Shown: positions 20,506 through 32,414, counted from the first letter of the stretch. The stretch is 64,000 nt of DNA from Ariolimax columbianus (GCA_036924085.1 JAVGWX010000003.1:122632764-122696763), one strand, 5' to 3'. Numbers and translations are program-made. The notes: generated by a model not told the origin, from the letters alone.

Positions 20506-22436
20506 CTGACATGCAAGGGTGTAGAAAGTATGTGCTGTCCTGATCGTGTTCCGCCTCTTCCTTAACAATTTTGTAAATGGGTAAAGTTACAGATCCTAAC
20601 ATAGAATACCCGGACTGATGAGTCTCAATGCCATCCTTTCTTAAATGTCACCAGGGCGATAGCCCCACTATAACACCCTCCCACACACCATTTGTACGAC
20701 ACTGCAGTGTTGTTAAAGATTTCTGTTCTTGCTAGAAATACTGAAGGTACACGACTAACGTGTCGCAAAATGCGCAAGTATATCCTAGTTATAAATACAC
20801 ATGAGTACGCCTTACGACCTAGGCTTGTCGCTTTATTTGAACATTTATATTTTCCCCAGGGCTTGAATCTGTATATTTTTATATTTTCTTTGTTGGACTA
20901 ACCGCCCAAACAGTAAAGGAAGTCAATTAACAGACACTGCTATCAGGGATGAAATGTAAAAGACTTTATAGACATCAACTTTTTATAACATGTAATTGTC
21001 AGTTTCTTCCCTCGTTGTTATTACTTCCCTAACAACCCAGGTACCAGTCAGTAGCGTACGGGTACTTTTATTAAAGGGAACTAGGTTCGAGGACACTTTT
21101 CATTATTGGGCTAAAGAGGAACAGCTTACCAATGACACTTTTGCAGGTCACAGTTTAACTCACTTCAACCGATGAGCAATATTTAGAAATTGAATAAACA
21201 GACAAACAAATAAATATATATATTTTGGTTTCCCCGAAAGTTTTTAAAATTTAGCTATTGTGGATAGGTGGGAGTAAGTCCTTTCCTGGCGCATCTTGGC
21301 TTTGTGAAAATTACCGATATCACAAAAGCTATTATTATTCCGCACCCCCTGATCTATTTCGAACATCAAACACGGCTTAAATACAATTAGTTTCTTGATT
21401 TGCAAAGCAGTTAACCATTTTGAGAAAGTACAATACTCTGTGTTTGAAATGACGTGTATAGTCTTTCATTTTTGTTTTAACAAGAATGTCTGGTTGATCT
21501 ATCTTTAGTTATTACTTGCTGCTTTTCTTAAAAACTGAGGACTCCAAACAAAACTGCGGGCTCCAAACAAAACTGAGGGCTCCAAACAAAACTGAATAAT
21601 CGATAGAGAACACACCATTTTGATACGTGATAGGCACTGTTATGTATCGCTGACCTACTAACACTAACCCTGCTACTTATGTCTGGCAAACTTTGTTGTG
21701 AGAGAACAGTTTCAAAATTCGCATCCCCGTCCATATTTCATCCTTTGATACACTGTTAAACTATATTGACAATCGATCACATCACAATATCTCTTTCGTT
21801 AATGGGAAAACTTACACACGATTAATAACCACATCGCTAGCACTCATAAGAAGCAATAACAAATTATATTTACTTATGACAGAACACCAAGCGGTTAGCA
21901 TGTATCATATTGCACAGACAGACTAGCACAGTCTAGTCCTTTACAAGGGAAGAGCCAGTAACACTCGAGCGCTTCGTATGTCCATGTGGGTGCGCAAATA
22001 GCGAGAATATCGTTGAGTATTATACGCAAATTGAGACTCAGATAATGAGGAATACTAATACTGTTTATTCAATATTAGTATTTTATTCGTTTATGTTCCG
22101 TGAAATTTAACTCAAAATAGCAAAGTGTCTGGGGACTAGCCTTGTCCTACTAGTCCACTGACGACCATTCACTGGTACCCGTTTACACCTGGGTCGGTAA
22201 CGTGTATAGATTCCACACTGCCACTCAGATGCACATATGAATATTTAATATGAAACTGAATGCATATAATTATAGAGCAGCAAAAGTCTGATGCTGTCAG
22301 TATCTTCGCCTGCGATGGGCAACCATTATTATTATCATCAATTATTTAGCAAAGTTTTCTCGTCGTCTTCAATCTATTTATACCTTTAAATCGTCCAGAA
22401 AGGGCAATTTTTTAGTTCTTTTATAAATGTATAAAT
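20506..22436. other. Long unannotated stretch with one 19-bp triplet repeat
   Basis: Nearly 2 kb without coding similarity. At 21534-21595 a 19-bp unit ending CTCCAAACAAAACTG is repeated three times. At 22165-22205 the motif GGTACCCGTTTACACCTGGG matches one at 43870 (GGTACCCATTTACAGCTGGG), so part of a dispersed repeat is probably present. Confidence 0.45.
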
Positions 22437-22437
22437 G

Positions 22438-23207
22438 CGAGGTGAAGTCAGTAAGTAGGTCACAAACTGGTATGGGATAGCTGATAAATGTAGTTTGTTG
22501 TTTCTAAACGTGTCATTAAACGGCAGCAACATTCAGCTTTTTTCTCACTGTAGATAGCAGACACTAGGCGTCGCATGAATGTGCGCTGCTGAGGTACACA
22601 ATGGCGTTCATTCTCACAAAGTGTACAATCAAAGAACGGTGAGCTGTTGTACGTCTTTGGAGTCAAAACGGTTTTCTGCAAAGGACATTCATAGGGAAAT
22701 GGTTCCTGTTTACGGTGAGATGTGCTTGCCACGTATAGCTTGCATTGTTACCTTGATACATTTTCTCAAGGTCGCTCTAAAAATTGCTCATGAAGTCTGA
22801 CCTCTTGTCGTCCTGTTCAGGTTGTCACATACGGCTCGATTAGCCCATTAGAGATTGTATATACTAGGGTAGCAACTTCTAAAACATCCACCTTACAGTC
22901 CCGCCTTAGCTCCGAGCAATTTCCACTAGCTTGGTGCACTAGAAATTCACCTTGGTCGGGAGAGGTTATGCGAATGGCGAAGAGGTTGAATGTGAAGGGA
23001 AAATGGTGCTAAGGGAGCGGATCAAAGTTTTATACTGCAGGTTTTTGTGCACTGATAAAAAGGTTTGGGAAACGTGCATCAATTTTGGTGGGCATTTTGT
23101 TGAGAAATATGTGACAATGTATGTGCAAACGTAAATATTTTTCAATTTCGTATCTCATGCAGCTTATTTAAATAGTAATTTATTATATATTTACTGACGT
23201 GCCCTCG
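22438..23207 (+). mobile_element. Internally deleted mariner, family 2 (770 bp)
   Basis: Bounded by inverted termini CGAGGTGAAGTCAGTAAGTA and TTTACTGACGTGCCCTCG, with TA just outside the right end. The N-terminal part encodes KRFSAKDIHREMVPVYGEMC (transposase helix-turn-helix) and the C-terminal part FLCTDKKVWETCINFGGHFV. The central catalytic region is missing and replaced by about 200 bp I cannot assign. Non-autonomous. Confidence 0.85.
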
Positions 23208-23313
23208 TATATGATGCATTGTTTCTAGAGCTTTCTTTCATACACAGAAGACTACATTACACTCATCAGACGTATTGGTTATGTGAATGAGATATAAACT
23301 TGAAAACCATTTA

Positions 23314-24299
23314 CGAGGCGTGTTCAAATGAAACCGTACTGAGCCGTAACAAGTGAACATACGTACGATGCGCATGATGACGTCACTTCAGGTGTAATCA
23401 ACACACACCAACCGTCAAGTTCGCAAAATTCCATTATCCTCCGACTCATAGTTTCATCAGCAGACCATTGAAAACATGTTGGGCGTTAAATATAATTCTT
23501 CCAGAGTTGATCAGCGAGCGGTGATTCTGTTTCTAACAGCCGAAGGATCTCGACCAGTTTACATTCATCGCCGAATGCAGGCAGTGTATGGTGACAACAG
23601 TGTGTCGAAGATAACAGTGCAGAAATGGACAGCGATGTTTCAAGAAGGACGCAAGTTAACGAAAGATCTTCCGAGACCAGGCAAGGCGCATATTGTTGCG
23701 CTATAAGACGCCATCGCCGAAATTGATGTCGCAATTCGGGTGGACCGTTGCCGGAATTTACGTTGTGTCTCTAGGGACAGTTCAAATGGCGGTTAGCAAG
23801 AAACTTAAGTATCAGAAGGTGTGTTCCCAATGGGTACCTCGGTTGCTGATCAACCACCATAAGGAAGAACGCATGGAATGAAATTTGAACCACTTGCTGC
23901 GATACGAAGAAGAGAGGGACTCGTTTTTTTCTCGCATAGTGGCAGGGGATGAATTGTGATGCTACCATGTTGAGCCGAGCAGCAAAGCTGCTAGCCATGC
24001 AATGGAAACATCCCGCAACATTTATGTAGTTACAAAGATTCGATTCCGATGCAGACGTAATGGCCTCGGTGACCAAGTGGTTCAAAGAGGAACCAAAATA
24101 ATTTTTTTATCCGGACGGCTTCCGTCGTCTGCCCAAGCAGTGGGATGCGTGTCTGAATGCATATCGCGACATTTTCTAACTTACCATGTGGTATGGTTGC
24201 TTTATAACAATTGCTATTTTTAATTATGTCACACCAGATTATGTAGCTTTCATGTTTGTAATAAAACCACTGGGCCCGGTCTCATTTGAATACGCCTCG
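23314..24299 (+). mobile_element. Mariner, family 1, longest copy (986 bp)
   Basis: Termini CGAGGCGTGTTCAAATGAAA (left, preceded by TA) and TTTGAATACGCCTCG (right) are inverted repeats. The transposase starts at 23476 (MLGVKYNSSRVDQRAVILFL), with GDNSVSKITVQKWTAMF, and later LKYQKVCSQWVPRLL, LRYEEERDSFFSRIVAGDE (first catalytic Asp, followed by a stop) and MASVTKWFKEEPK and FRRLPKQWDACLNAYRDIF at the C-terminus. The block with the second and third catalytic Asp is deleted at about 24000-24030. Frameshifts and stops are present. It is the reference for interpreting the rearranged copies at 1143 and 61538. Confidence 0.9.
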
Positions 24300-24311
24300 T
24301 GTGTGTGAGTG

Positions 24312-24343
<32 letters not shown>

Positions 24344-24440
24344 ACTCACTCACACATACACTCACACACACATATACACACACTATCCAGACACACACTA
24401 TCACACACACACACACCCACATACATAACACATATATATA
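24300..24440. repeat. TA / CA compound microsatellite
   Basis: A (TA)n run of about 24 bases is followed by CA-rich repeats, immediately downstream of the mariner right end. The TG at the expected TA target duplicate may have been absorbed into this run. Confidence 0.9.
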
Positions 24441-25985
24441 ATGCTTAACAAGCTGTTAGGCATGCCCGAGTCAAGTCATTTGCTTCACAGTTTTATAGCA
24501 ATTAAAAAAAAATGGTGAGGTTGCTAACAGCATGTATGATCTTTAGTCGCCTCTTACAACATGGAGGGACAGATCCAGAGGACATTTTCCGTTTGCCAGG
24601 GAAGCCACTCAGGTGTGAGAGGTCACGAGGAACTCGCTAGCTTTGAAACACCAAAAAGGGGAAATTCCTATCAACATCCTGCCCTTGGCAGACCCGAACC
24701 CGAGGCCTGCAATGTAAATATTTACCTAGACGGGATTTCCGACTTACAAGTTATAGCATTTACTTAACAGACCTAGTTATACCTTTTCGAATACCACCTG
24801 TTACTGAGGCATTTCTAAATTACCATGTTCAGAGAAGCTTTTTGGGTAAGTATATTGTACAATAAATTAATTAAACAGGTCGCACTTGTTTCGGGTTGGC
24901 TCCATATGATAACTGAACTCCATGTTTGAATTTTCATGAAAAACGTTCGTCTTCACTCCATCATAAAAACGTGACAGGCTACAATTACGGTTTACCCATT
25001 ATGATATGGAATTGCTCAACTGATACATGATGTGTAGTTGCTAATTGCTATAAAACTCACAGTTTCTAGCATAGAGTAATAAATAATGTTTCTTCTTGAG
25101 ACAGAAACAACCTTACTCTCTCACTCTCACTCTCAGACACAAAGTGAAAGTTCAAAATTGACAGTCTGAGTCAGTCTTTCAACTTTGTTTGCCATTCATT
25201 CCAACCACTAGACTATATGACAGTTATGATTAATATTTACTTTACTTTTCGTACATTCTTCTCCAAGCTGAGACGCCACATACGATGTATTTTTATATCT
25301 GTATACTAAATCACTAAAAGTATATCTGTCATTATTATGGTATGCTATTCTAACTATTCAGAATCTACTTCGCTGCACTCTATAGACCTATTATTACTTA
25401 GTCTCTCAGTAAATTACGAAGAGGATGCACTATAAATGGTACTGATATTTTCAGTAGATTGTTTGGGTTGTACACACATCTGCATTACCATTTCATACGC
25501 CATGCCCTGCTCATCCCAGGTTGGTTGTCAAGTTGCTGCAGTATTTAAATTGCCAACTCATCAATATGAACATCATCATCCACGATTCAGTGATATGTCC
25601 CCCTTATCCATATTTAAAATCCCCCAATATTCGCTTTCATAGCAACAATATCAGCTTTCTCTTTGCCATTACCACCAGCCACATGACCAGAAACTATATT
25701 CACACAAGCTCCTGAAATCTACTATTAATTCATGCTGTAGCCAATCCTTCTGTACCTTTGAGGCAAAGATTGAGAGCTAGCCATAGTGACTTTCTGATCA
25801 ATGAGGTTTAAGTAAACTACCTCAGAGCTGAAGTAGCTGTCTTACACTCCAGGCTAGATCCTAATACACATCCCACCTACTATCTAAATAAATACAAAAA
25901 AATCAATCACAAGGACCACATAGACAGCAGGAGCAGACATTGTGATAGAACAGGAAACCCTCAAAGTACATATACTATCCATCTG
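24441..25985. other. Unannotated, with a short repeat C fragment
   Basis: At 24548-24565 the motif TAGTCGCCTCTTACAACATG matches part of repeat C at 31917 and 57150. The rest has no motif I can name. The region before 25985 may hold decayed endonuclease sequence of the following LINE, but I cannot show it. Confidence 0.35.
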
Positions 25986-25989
25986 GAAG

Positions 25990-27690
25990 ACACTGGAATT
26001 GGAAACGGTTGAAGTACCAGAAATCCACTGTATTATATTTTAAGACATTAATAGTCATTCAGAAAGATAGTGGTACAGAGAGACAGATACTAGAGGAGAG
26101 GAAGACTGGGAGATATATAATAACTTGCAGCTAATCAACAAAGCAGAATGAACCAATTTTTAAAATTCAAGGCAGTGAAAATCAACATCCAGTTCAAACC
26201 TAATATTTACAACAGAAGACAACATATAACATGCACAGAATAGTTCTTTTTCTTTGGATATTGTCCTGAAAAGGACATTGTTTCATGGTTTTTGCAGCAA
26301 GATGGGATATCTGTGCCTTTTGAACAGACACACCAGGTTTCATGTCAGCATTTTATGACTGGAGTTGCTTTCCCTCTTCAATCCCTCTTGTGTAGATGCA
26401 GTCTGTTTACACGACTGCAACTTGGAGACATATTAGAATCTTTGTCAGCTGTCGTTTGCAGACTGATGCAAATAGTCAGTTTTGAGTCACCGGCTGCTGT
26501 CAGCTCATTCAGTGCTGCATCTTTGAATACCACAAAGCAGTTAAAAAAACAAATAAGCGTAAGTGGCCATAAAACAAACTAATTGGCTGTTTATCTAGAT
26601 TGTGCACTGCCACAGTTCTGAAGGAACTACAGAAAGGCAAACTGGGGAAAATTCACAGAACTAACTAAGATGTACTGCAAGAGTATCAGCACATTACATA
26701 AACAAGTGTAGGAAATTGTAGACAAGTTCAACAGAACAACACAGAAAGCAGCAGAAAAATATATTCTCAGAGGAGATAGAAAGCAAAAAAGACCATATCT
26801 TGGAAAGTAACATCCAACTGAATAAAGCCGCAGTACAGAAATGCTATGAAGGAGGCAATAAGAATCAGTTGGACAGGAAAATGAAGAGCCTCAAACTAAG
26901 TAACAATATTGCAAGACTATGGAAACTTGCAAAGCACTGAACAATGAAACTATAAAAGCACTAAATATCACACTAGAAGAAAATGGATACAGGGAAGCAT
27001 GCAGCAAATATAGTTGTTGAAAAATACAGCATTGTTAGCAAAACAAACAAAACAGCGAAAGTAAAGAGAGATAAAAGGAAAATAGATATAAACAATCAAA
27101 GGAATAAACTCAAAATGTACCATGACTGCAAAATTTACCCAACAAAAAAATAGAAGATTCACTAAGACAACTAGAATATAATAAATCTCAAGACAAAGGA
27201 TACAATTACAAATGTAAATGTTAAAAAAACCTTGGATCCAAAAGTAAAAAGAAATTACTACAAATAATAAACGCAGGCTGGAAAAAAAGAGATGGTGCCA
27301 CAAATGGGGAAGAAAGCAACCGTGATTCCTGTTAAAACATGTTAAAGACAGAACAGGAGTGGACAGTTACATACTCATCAGTTTGCTTAGCTGCACAGGT
27401 AAGCTGATGGAAAGCCAGGTAAATAACAGGCTTATCTGACACCTAGACAGTAAAAACTGGATTATACCCCAATCCAGCTTTAGACAACACAGGTCAATGG
27501 AGGACCATCTAACAAATATCAGGCCAGAGATTGAAGATGTTGTCAATGAAAGGAAACACACACTGGCAGTCTGGATAGATATGGAGAAAGCTTTTCATAA
27601 AGTGTGGAGAGGGGATAAACTAAACATTACTCAAACGTTGAAGTCTATGGGCTCTTGCACTAATGGAAGGGCACTTCTTCCAAAATAGGT
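25990..27690 (+). pseudogene. Jockey-like LINE: endonuclease and RT remnants, interrupted
   Basis: Order on the plus strand: endonuclease C-terminal half (DINSHSERW near 26045, EEDWEIYNNLQLINKA near 26105, STSSSNLIFTTED-like block near 26190), an unrelated insert at 26225-26590, a basic linker with RLWKLAKH-like sequence near 26920, then RT fingers and palm at 27350-27640 (SLLSCTGKLMESQVNNRLI, SSFRQHRSMEDHLTNIRPEI, TLAVWIDMEKAFHKVW). The last holds the first catalytic Asp (WIDMEKAF). Sequence downstream of the palm is lost. Many stops. Confidence 0.75.
26225..26590. other. Insert within the jockey-like LINE
   Basis: About 365 bp separates the endonuclease from the linker and matches neither. 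It carries an open frame (26292-26582, 96 codons) with no motif I recognise. It contains GAACAGACACACCAGGTTTC; a similar AAAGACACACCAGGTTTCAG occurs at 908-927. This may be a further dispersed repeat. Confidence 0.4.
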
Positions 27691-27699
27691 CTGTCAGAG

Positions 27700-28945
27700 C
27701 CAAGCTATAGGGCTTTTTAATCTATAGAGTACAATTGAAAGTTATAGCAAACTACCACCAGATCTACTTGCTATCAACTATGTATGAATTGTTCACAAAA
27801 GCCATTACGTGCAGATCAGAAAGGCAACTCAATGAGAAACAAACTCGAGAACAGGCGGGTTTCAGGAAGAGCTACTCAACCAATGACCACCAGTTGATGG
27901 AGGGAGCTTGGGAAGTCTGTATGCCCCTATGCTATGTATTTGTAGACTATGAAAAGGCCTTTGATAATGTGGAAATATTGCAGCGGTAAATGCCTTGAGA
28001 AACCAAGGTATTGATGAAAGGTATGACAGTCTTATAGAAAAGATAAACAAGGGCTGCTCAACTGCGGTCACTCTTTTTCACAAACCACTTTCCATACCTA
28101 TACACAGAGGAGTGCGACAAGGAGATACTATCTCACTAAAACTGTTCACAGTTGCCCTTGAAGAAGTTTTTAAGTCTTTAGACTGCCCGGATCGAGGTGT
28201 CAACATAAATGCTCTCACACCTATGTTTTGCAGACATCATTGTGATCTTCAGTCTCAGCATTGCAAAAGCCAAACTACTCCTAAACAAGCTGAATGAAGC
28301 AAGCAAGGTGGTTGGCCTGATAATAAATAGAACAAAAACTAAATTTCTGCTGAACACTTTCTGCTCTACGGGAAAACTGTTATTGGAAGATGAGCCTATC
28401 GAAAATGTCAATGTGTATGTCTACCTAGGCCAGGAAATCATCAACAACCACAACATTGGTAAGGTGATCTCATGCAGGAGAGTTGCAGGTTGACTCAACT
28501 TCAACCGCATTAAACTGGTACTTCAGCATATAATGAACGTCAAGGTCAGGGATCACACCTTCATTAGCATGGTTATCCCAGCAATGGTACATAGGTGTGT
28601 AGGTCTGGAGTCTACACAAATCATATGCAGAGAAGCTCTGAATTACCAAAAGAGCAATGTAATGAAGAGTCATAAATATCTCCCTAAGAGACCTTATCCA
28701 AAATACCGACATCCACGACCAAACAGAGTTCCAGGATGTTGTAAAGCTCTGCGCCAATGCGAAAGTACAGATGGTCCTGTTATGTGGTTTGCATGACTGA
28801 CAATAGATGGACAAGGAGGGTTTCTTTCTGGTTGCCGAACAACTACAACCATCTGCATGGTCACCATCCGAGATAGAGAGATGATCTGCAGATTCAAGCA
28901 GCTTTTGGCCACCTGCCAGGCAACCTTGCTCATTATTTCCTTATT
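27700..28945 (+). pseudogene. RTE-like LINE reverse transcriptase to 3' tail
   Basis: The order is complete from fingers to tail: NYHQIYLLSTMYELFTKAIT, KQTREQAGFRKSYSTNDHQL, YVFVDYEKAFDNVE (first catalytic Asp), PIHRGVRQGDTISLKLF, LCFADIIVIF (second catalytic motif, with Ile in place of the second Asp), SMVIPAMVHRCVG, then TDNRWTRRVSFWLPNNYNH-like and RDDLQIQAAFGHLPGN-like sequence at 28800-28920. At least three frameshifts. The FADI change alone would remove polymerase activity. Confidence 0.85.
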
Positions 28946-28949
28946 GAAA

Positions 28950-29400
28950 CCAACTTCTCTGCCATGACGATTCCTTCTCCAAGTTCTTTTGTTCTTATCT
29001 CTCTAGGCTGAGTAATTGTATCTTCAGATTGTAACTCCTGTTCATTGAACAATCATAATTGTGCTTTAAGTGCAAGCAAATCTTCATCAGTTGGAAGCTT
29101 ATTGTGAGAGTCCTGCAAATCTCAGTAACATCTTTAGCTTCTGTTTCTTTGATCAGATGGCGAGCCAAGTCCACAATATTTAGAGCGACTTCCTCCACTG
29201 TCTCTTCAAAATCTACAAAATAGTCCATAAGGGAGGGAATAATCTTCTTCCAGACTCTTTTCAAGCTTCATTCTTTCACTTCAGCCTAGGGTCTCTGATA
29301 GATAGTCTTAATGCCATCCAGAATTATAAAGCCTTTCAGTGATGAAAAGCAATGAAAGAGCAGCGTGGAACGTTTTACATTTCCTGTAATTTAAAAGCTA
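28950..29400 (-). pseudogene. Tigger/pogo transposase C-terminal remnant
   Basis: Reading on the minus strand: FIILDGIKTIYQ, a stop, then KRVWKKIIPSLMDYFVDFEE, EEVALNIVDLARHL and later DTITQPREIRTKELGEG. This matches the region after the DDE core in CENP-B-related Tigger proteins (YNILDAIKxIxxSWxEVKxSTxxxxWKKLxP...). The DDE core, helix-turn-helix and TIRs are not visible. It sits tail-to-tail with the RTE-like remnant. Confidence 0.7.
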
Positions 29401-30480
29401 CGATAAACATGTTATTAATATATTTATATACCATGTTTAGCAATGTACATTAATGATTTCCAAATCTTTTATTTTGCAAACAATTACAGGAAATTTCAAA
29501 TGCTGTTTCGTGGTCTTGCGCATAAAGTGTTGACATATTCTCCTAATTAAATGTTGTCATATGTGGGACAGGCTAGTTAATTTCTTGTATTTCTACTCAT
29601 ATACAGTTGCTTTCCTTTCTACTGTTTTAAAAACAAATTGTAATTTAGAAGTGTTCAGTTAGTGATTGAAGAATCTCACAAATTTATGGTTGTTGGATCT
29701 CCAAACTGACTACCAGTAGTCATCGTTGCCAGAGAATATTAAAGAAACTGTGTCAATATTTTTTAGAATGGTTCAATAACAAATGTGTAAGTATGAGTAT
29801 GACCTTCTTAATTTGCATTTTGGTACTTCAACATTTGCTCTTCACATAATTCTTTTTAAATTTCTGCTCTGCAGCACTTTCTACTTCATTTCACCGTACA
29901 TCATTTTATGTTTCATTCCTTACAATAATTTTCTGTTTCCCACCATAACGACTTGGTTTTTATATTTATTGACAACTTGCAATGTTTGCTTTGTGTATGT
30001 GCACATTAGAGTTGCAGTTACATTATTTTGTCTTGCTGTTTACATTTCTTTGTGTTTATCTTTCTTTTTTTTAAAATGAAAGAACAAACACAGCAACAGG
30101 AAGTCATTGCAGGAATGGGTATGAATTCTGCTTGGAAGCTGGTTCTATATACCACACAAATTAGTATCTGACACCCTGTTATGGCATGTGATCCATACTG
30201 ATTGCTGCAACTGCCATTTCTTTTGAAGTGTTCAATATTTCATTTTTCACGTATATTGCTCTTTAATTCTGTTTTTATTTGATATAGAAAACGAATGTAC
30301 TTTATAATAATGTCTTAGCATGTGGGGACACAATAGAACAGCAGCTGAAGTACATAGCAGTTGTGCATGCCTGATTTCAAATGGCTTATCTTTAATATAC
30401 TTGTATTCTAAATTAGACACAACCATATTATGTGTTATGTCTGCAGTCAGGCCAAATAGTTCCAAGTGCAGAAAAGTTAA
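29401..30480. other. No recognisable feature, AT-rich
   Basis: The hydrophobic open frame at 29783-30079 has low-complexity composition typical of translated AT-rich DNA and no family signature. Nothing else is supported. Confidence 0.4.
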
Positions 30481-30926
30481 AAACAATCAGTCAGTCAATC
30501 CAAATCTTTTAGCTCCCACTGGAGCACAGATCTTCAACAAATGCAGACCGTCCTCTTGGACAGGACCACTCGTTTCAGATGTCAACAACTTTCCGTTATG
30601 TATTTCTTGATATCCCTTCTCCACACATGTTTTGGTCTGTCTCTACTTCTCTTGCATAGGAGATTCTAGCACAGAGACTGTATGTAATGCTATCAGCTGG
30701 TTTCCGCTGATCCAACACCAGCGTCTTCTCCCAACGTCAGGCTCTACTATAACTATCTGGCTCTTATAGAACTCTGCATTTCATATCTTTATGTTTTAAA
30801 AATTATATTAATGAACTTAAGAGGCACTCTAAAGTGTCTGAGTAACTTCCAGAGTGATTCTCTGTTTATGTCAAATGCTTTATTTCTGTAGTCAATGAAT
30901 CCTATATAAAGTGATAAGCTCCAATC

Positions 30927-31114
30927 CACACTTTGTTCTTCTTTCTTCTTCTTCATCGTACGCTGTTTACAGCGATATTTACGTTGCACTGTTTTATTTT
31001 GTTACGCCTGTGGCTCAGTGCGTCCGATTTCAACAGGCGTTTCTGTAGGGATGCCCTCCTTAGCCTTTGGCTGTCCCCAGCCTATCTGCAAGGCAGCAGT
31101 TGCACACTTTGTTC
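30927..31114 (-). mobile_element. SINE-like repeat D with perfect 12-bp target duplication
   Basis: The insert 30939-31102 is flanked by CACACTTTGTTC at 30927-30938 and again at 31103-31114. Removing the insert and one copy of the 12-mer restores the LINE frame VVEQSVDWSLS. On the minus strand the element starts CAACTGCTGCCTTGCAGATA, contains GTTGAAATCGGACGCACTGA and ends in a (GAA)n tail. This is the signature of target-primed retroposition. No tRNA-type promoter boxes were obvious. Confidence 0.9.
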
Positions 31115-31319
31115 AACTACTACATATTCTCAATTTAGCTAATTTATCTGTACAGTATCTAATTATTTGAAAGCCTGCCTTTTGTTCTCTCAGCTGCTTG
31201 TCTATGACCTCTTTTAATCTCTCTGGTATGATACTGTTCAGTATTTTTCCAGGCTCTGATAATAACATTGTCTTAGTTTTAGTCGCCCTGTACTTCTACA
31301 GAGCGTATGCTCCTGTGTA

Positions 31320-31715
31320 GGTCCCAGCTCTGCCATGAGCTGGATGTTGTTTGCGAATGCCCATAATGAGTAGGTTACTCTTTTGCGCACCCTGAAAAGG
31401 ATGTTAAGTGGCGGGTTGCAGTAGCTTTCCTCACATCCCGAGTGTGCTGATGAAGGTGGACGGGGGTCCTCCAGACAGTTTGTGCTATGCTTGGCTTCGT
31501 TCATCTGCGTGTCACTCACTACTATGGGGATCACTTCGATCCCTCATCCCGTTAAGCAGGCTGTCATGAAAACAGCCTGTTTTCATTACTAGGAAGCTAA
31601 AGTGAGGGTCTTTGCCAGTGTGTTTTGTCTGACCCTGACTAACATGTCTGATCGGTAAATTTTGCCTGACAAGACGTTAGTCTTCCTCCCCTGAGCTGGA
31701 TATAGCCGGGAGAAG
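31320..31715 (-). mobile_element. Interspersed repeat B inside the LINE
   Basis: Near full-length. Plus-strand order is reversed: tail side GCCCATAATGAGTAGGTTAC, GGCGGGTTGCAGTAGC, GGGGTCCTCCAGACAG, GCTTGGCTTCGTTCATCTGC, and the two 5' units at 31615-31690. The AAC tail is short here. Flanking duplications were not resolved. Confidence 0.75.
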
Positions 31716-31724
31716 GATTTCCTG

Positions 31725-32015
31725 TTTAGTGGTCTAGGCTCGAGTAGCTTATTACTCCACTGGGTTGGGACAAGTGCAGCAGAGGGTAGTTAACCAATGT
31801 GCGAGTCCATCTTAATAGACTCAAACACTAGTTGACCCGCAGCCTGTTAGGCGCCATCTATGCTGTTTTAAACATACCACCTAACCATCGCAGATGTTAT
31901 GCCATTTCACACAGTCGCCTCTTACAACATGCTCTCTGTGGGGAAGTGGTGTTATTCTCGTCTTTGTCATACACAAAGACCCCGGCAGACTATACATTGT
32001 TCCTGTATAATTTGT
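31725..32015 (+). mobile_element. Interspersed repeat C
   Basis: About 250-290 bp matching, in inverse orientation, 57040-57330. Shared landmarks are TGTGCGAGTCCATCTTAATA, GACTCAAACACTAG, ACCACCTAACCAT and CTTACAACATGCTCTCTGTG. No coding potential. A related fragment lies at 24548. In both main copies it sits inside a broken LINE. Confidence 0.75.
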
Positions 32016-32414
32016 GCACTTCTTTAGCAATTGGACTATATACCCTTCCTTCCATTATGCTGGTATTTCTTTTCGTTGCTTAGGAATTTGTATGATCTCT
32101 GTTGCAGTGTCATTGTCAACTTTGATTGCTTCTGCTGAGATACCATCTGGGCCGGTGACTTTACTATCTCTCAAGTGCATTATGGCTTTCTTAATTTATT
32201 ATTCTTATTTATTATTTATTATTATTATTTATCTCATAAATGCTTTTGCAAAAGCTACCTGGAACTGCAGTGATGGTACTATGCTCCTGTCTGAACAAAA
32301 CTGAAATGATGGTTAATCTTAAATGGATTAATAACCTTAACACTTTCCGTTCAGAATATTTTGGACCTTTGAAGACATTTGCTCTTGCATCGTAAATTGT
32401 CACTAAGTACAGGT

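Larger units (their letters stand above)
30485..32195 (-). pseudogene. LINE reverse transcriptase interrupted by three repeats
   Basis: Minus-strand order: MHLRDSKVTGPDGISAEAIK (fingers, about 32180-32100), LLSEPGKILNSIIPERLKEV and LREQKAGFQIIRYCTDKLA (31255-31150), VVEQSVDWSLSLYIGFIDYR and NRESLWKLLRHFRVP (31130-30800, spanning a SINE), then a tail with RKPADSIT and VEDLCSSGS (30720-30500). FIDY...KAFD holds the first catalytic Asp but has one extra residue relative to the usual FIDYEKAFD. Repeats D, B and C lie inside it. It is the best case of nested insertion in the window. Confidence 0.85.

Noticed and set aside
29783..30079. Membrane protein (hydrophobic 98-codon frame)
   Set aside because: Composition is that of translated T-rich DNA; there is no family motif and no gene context.
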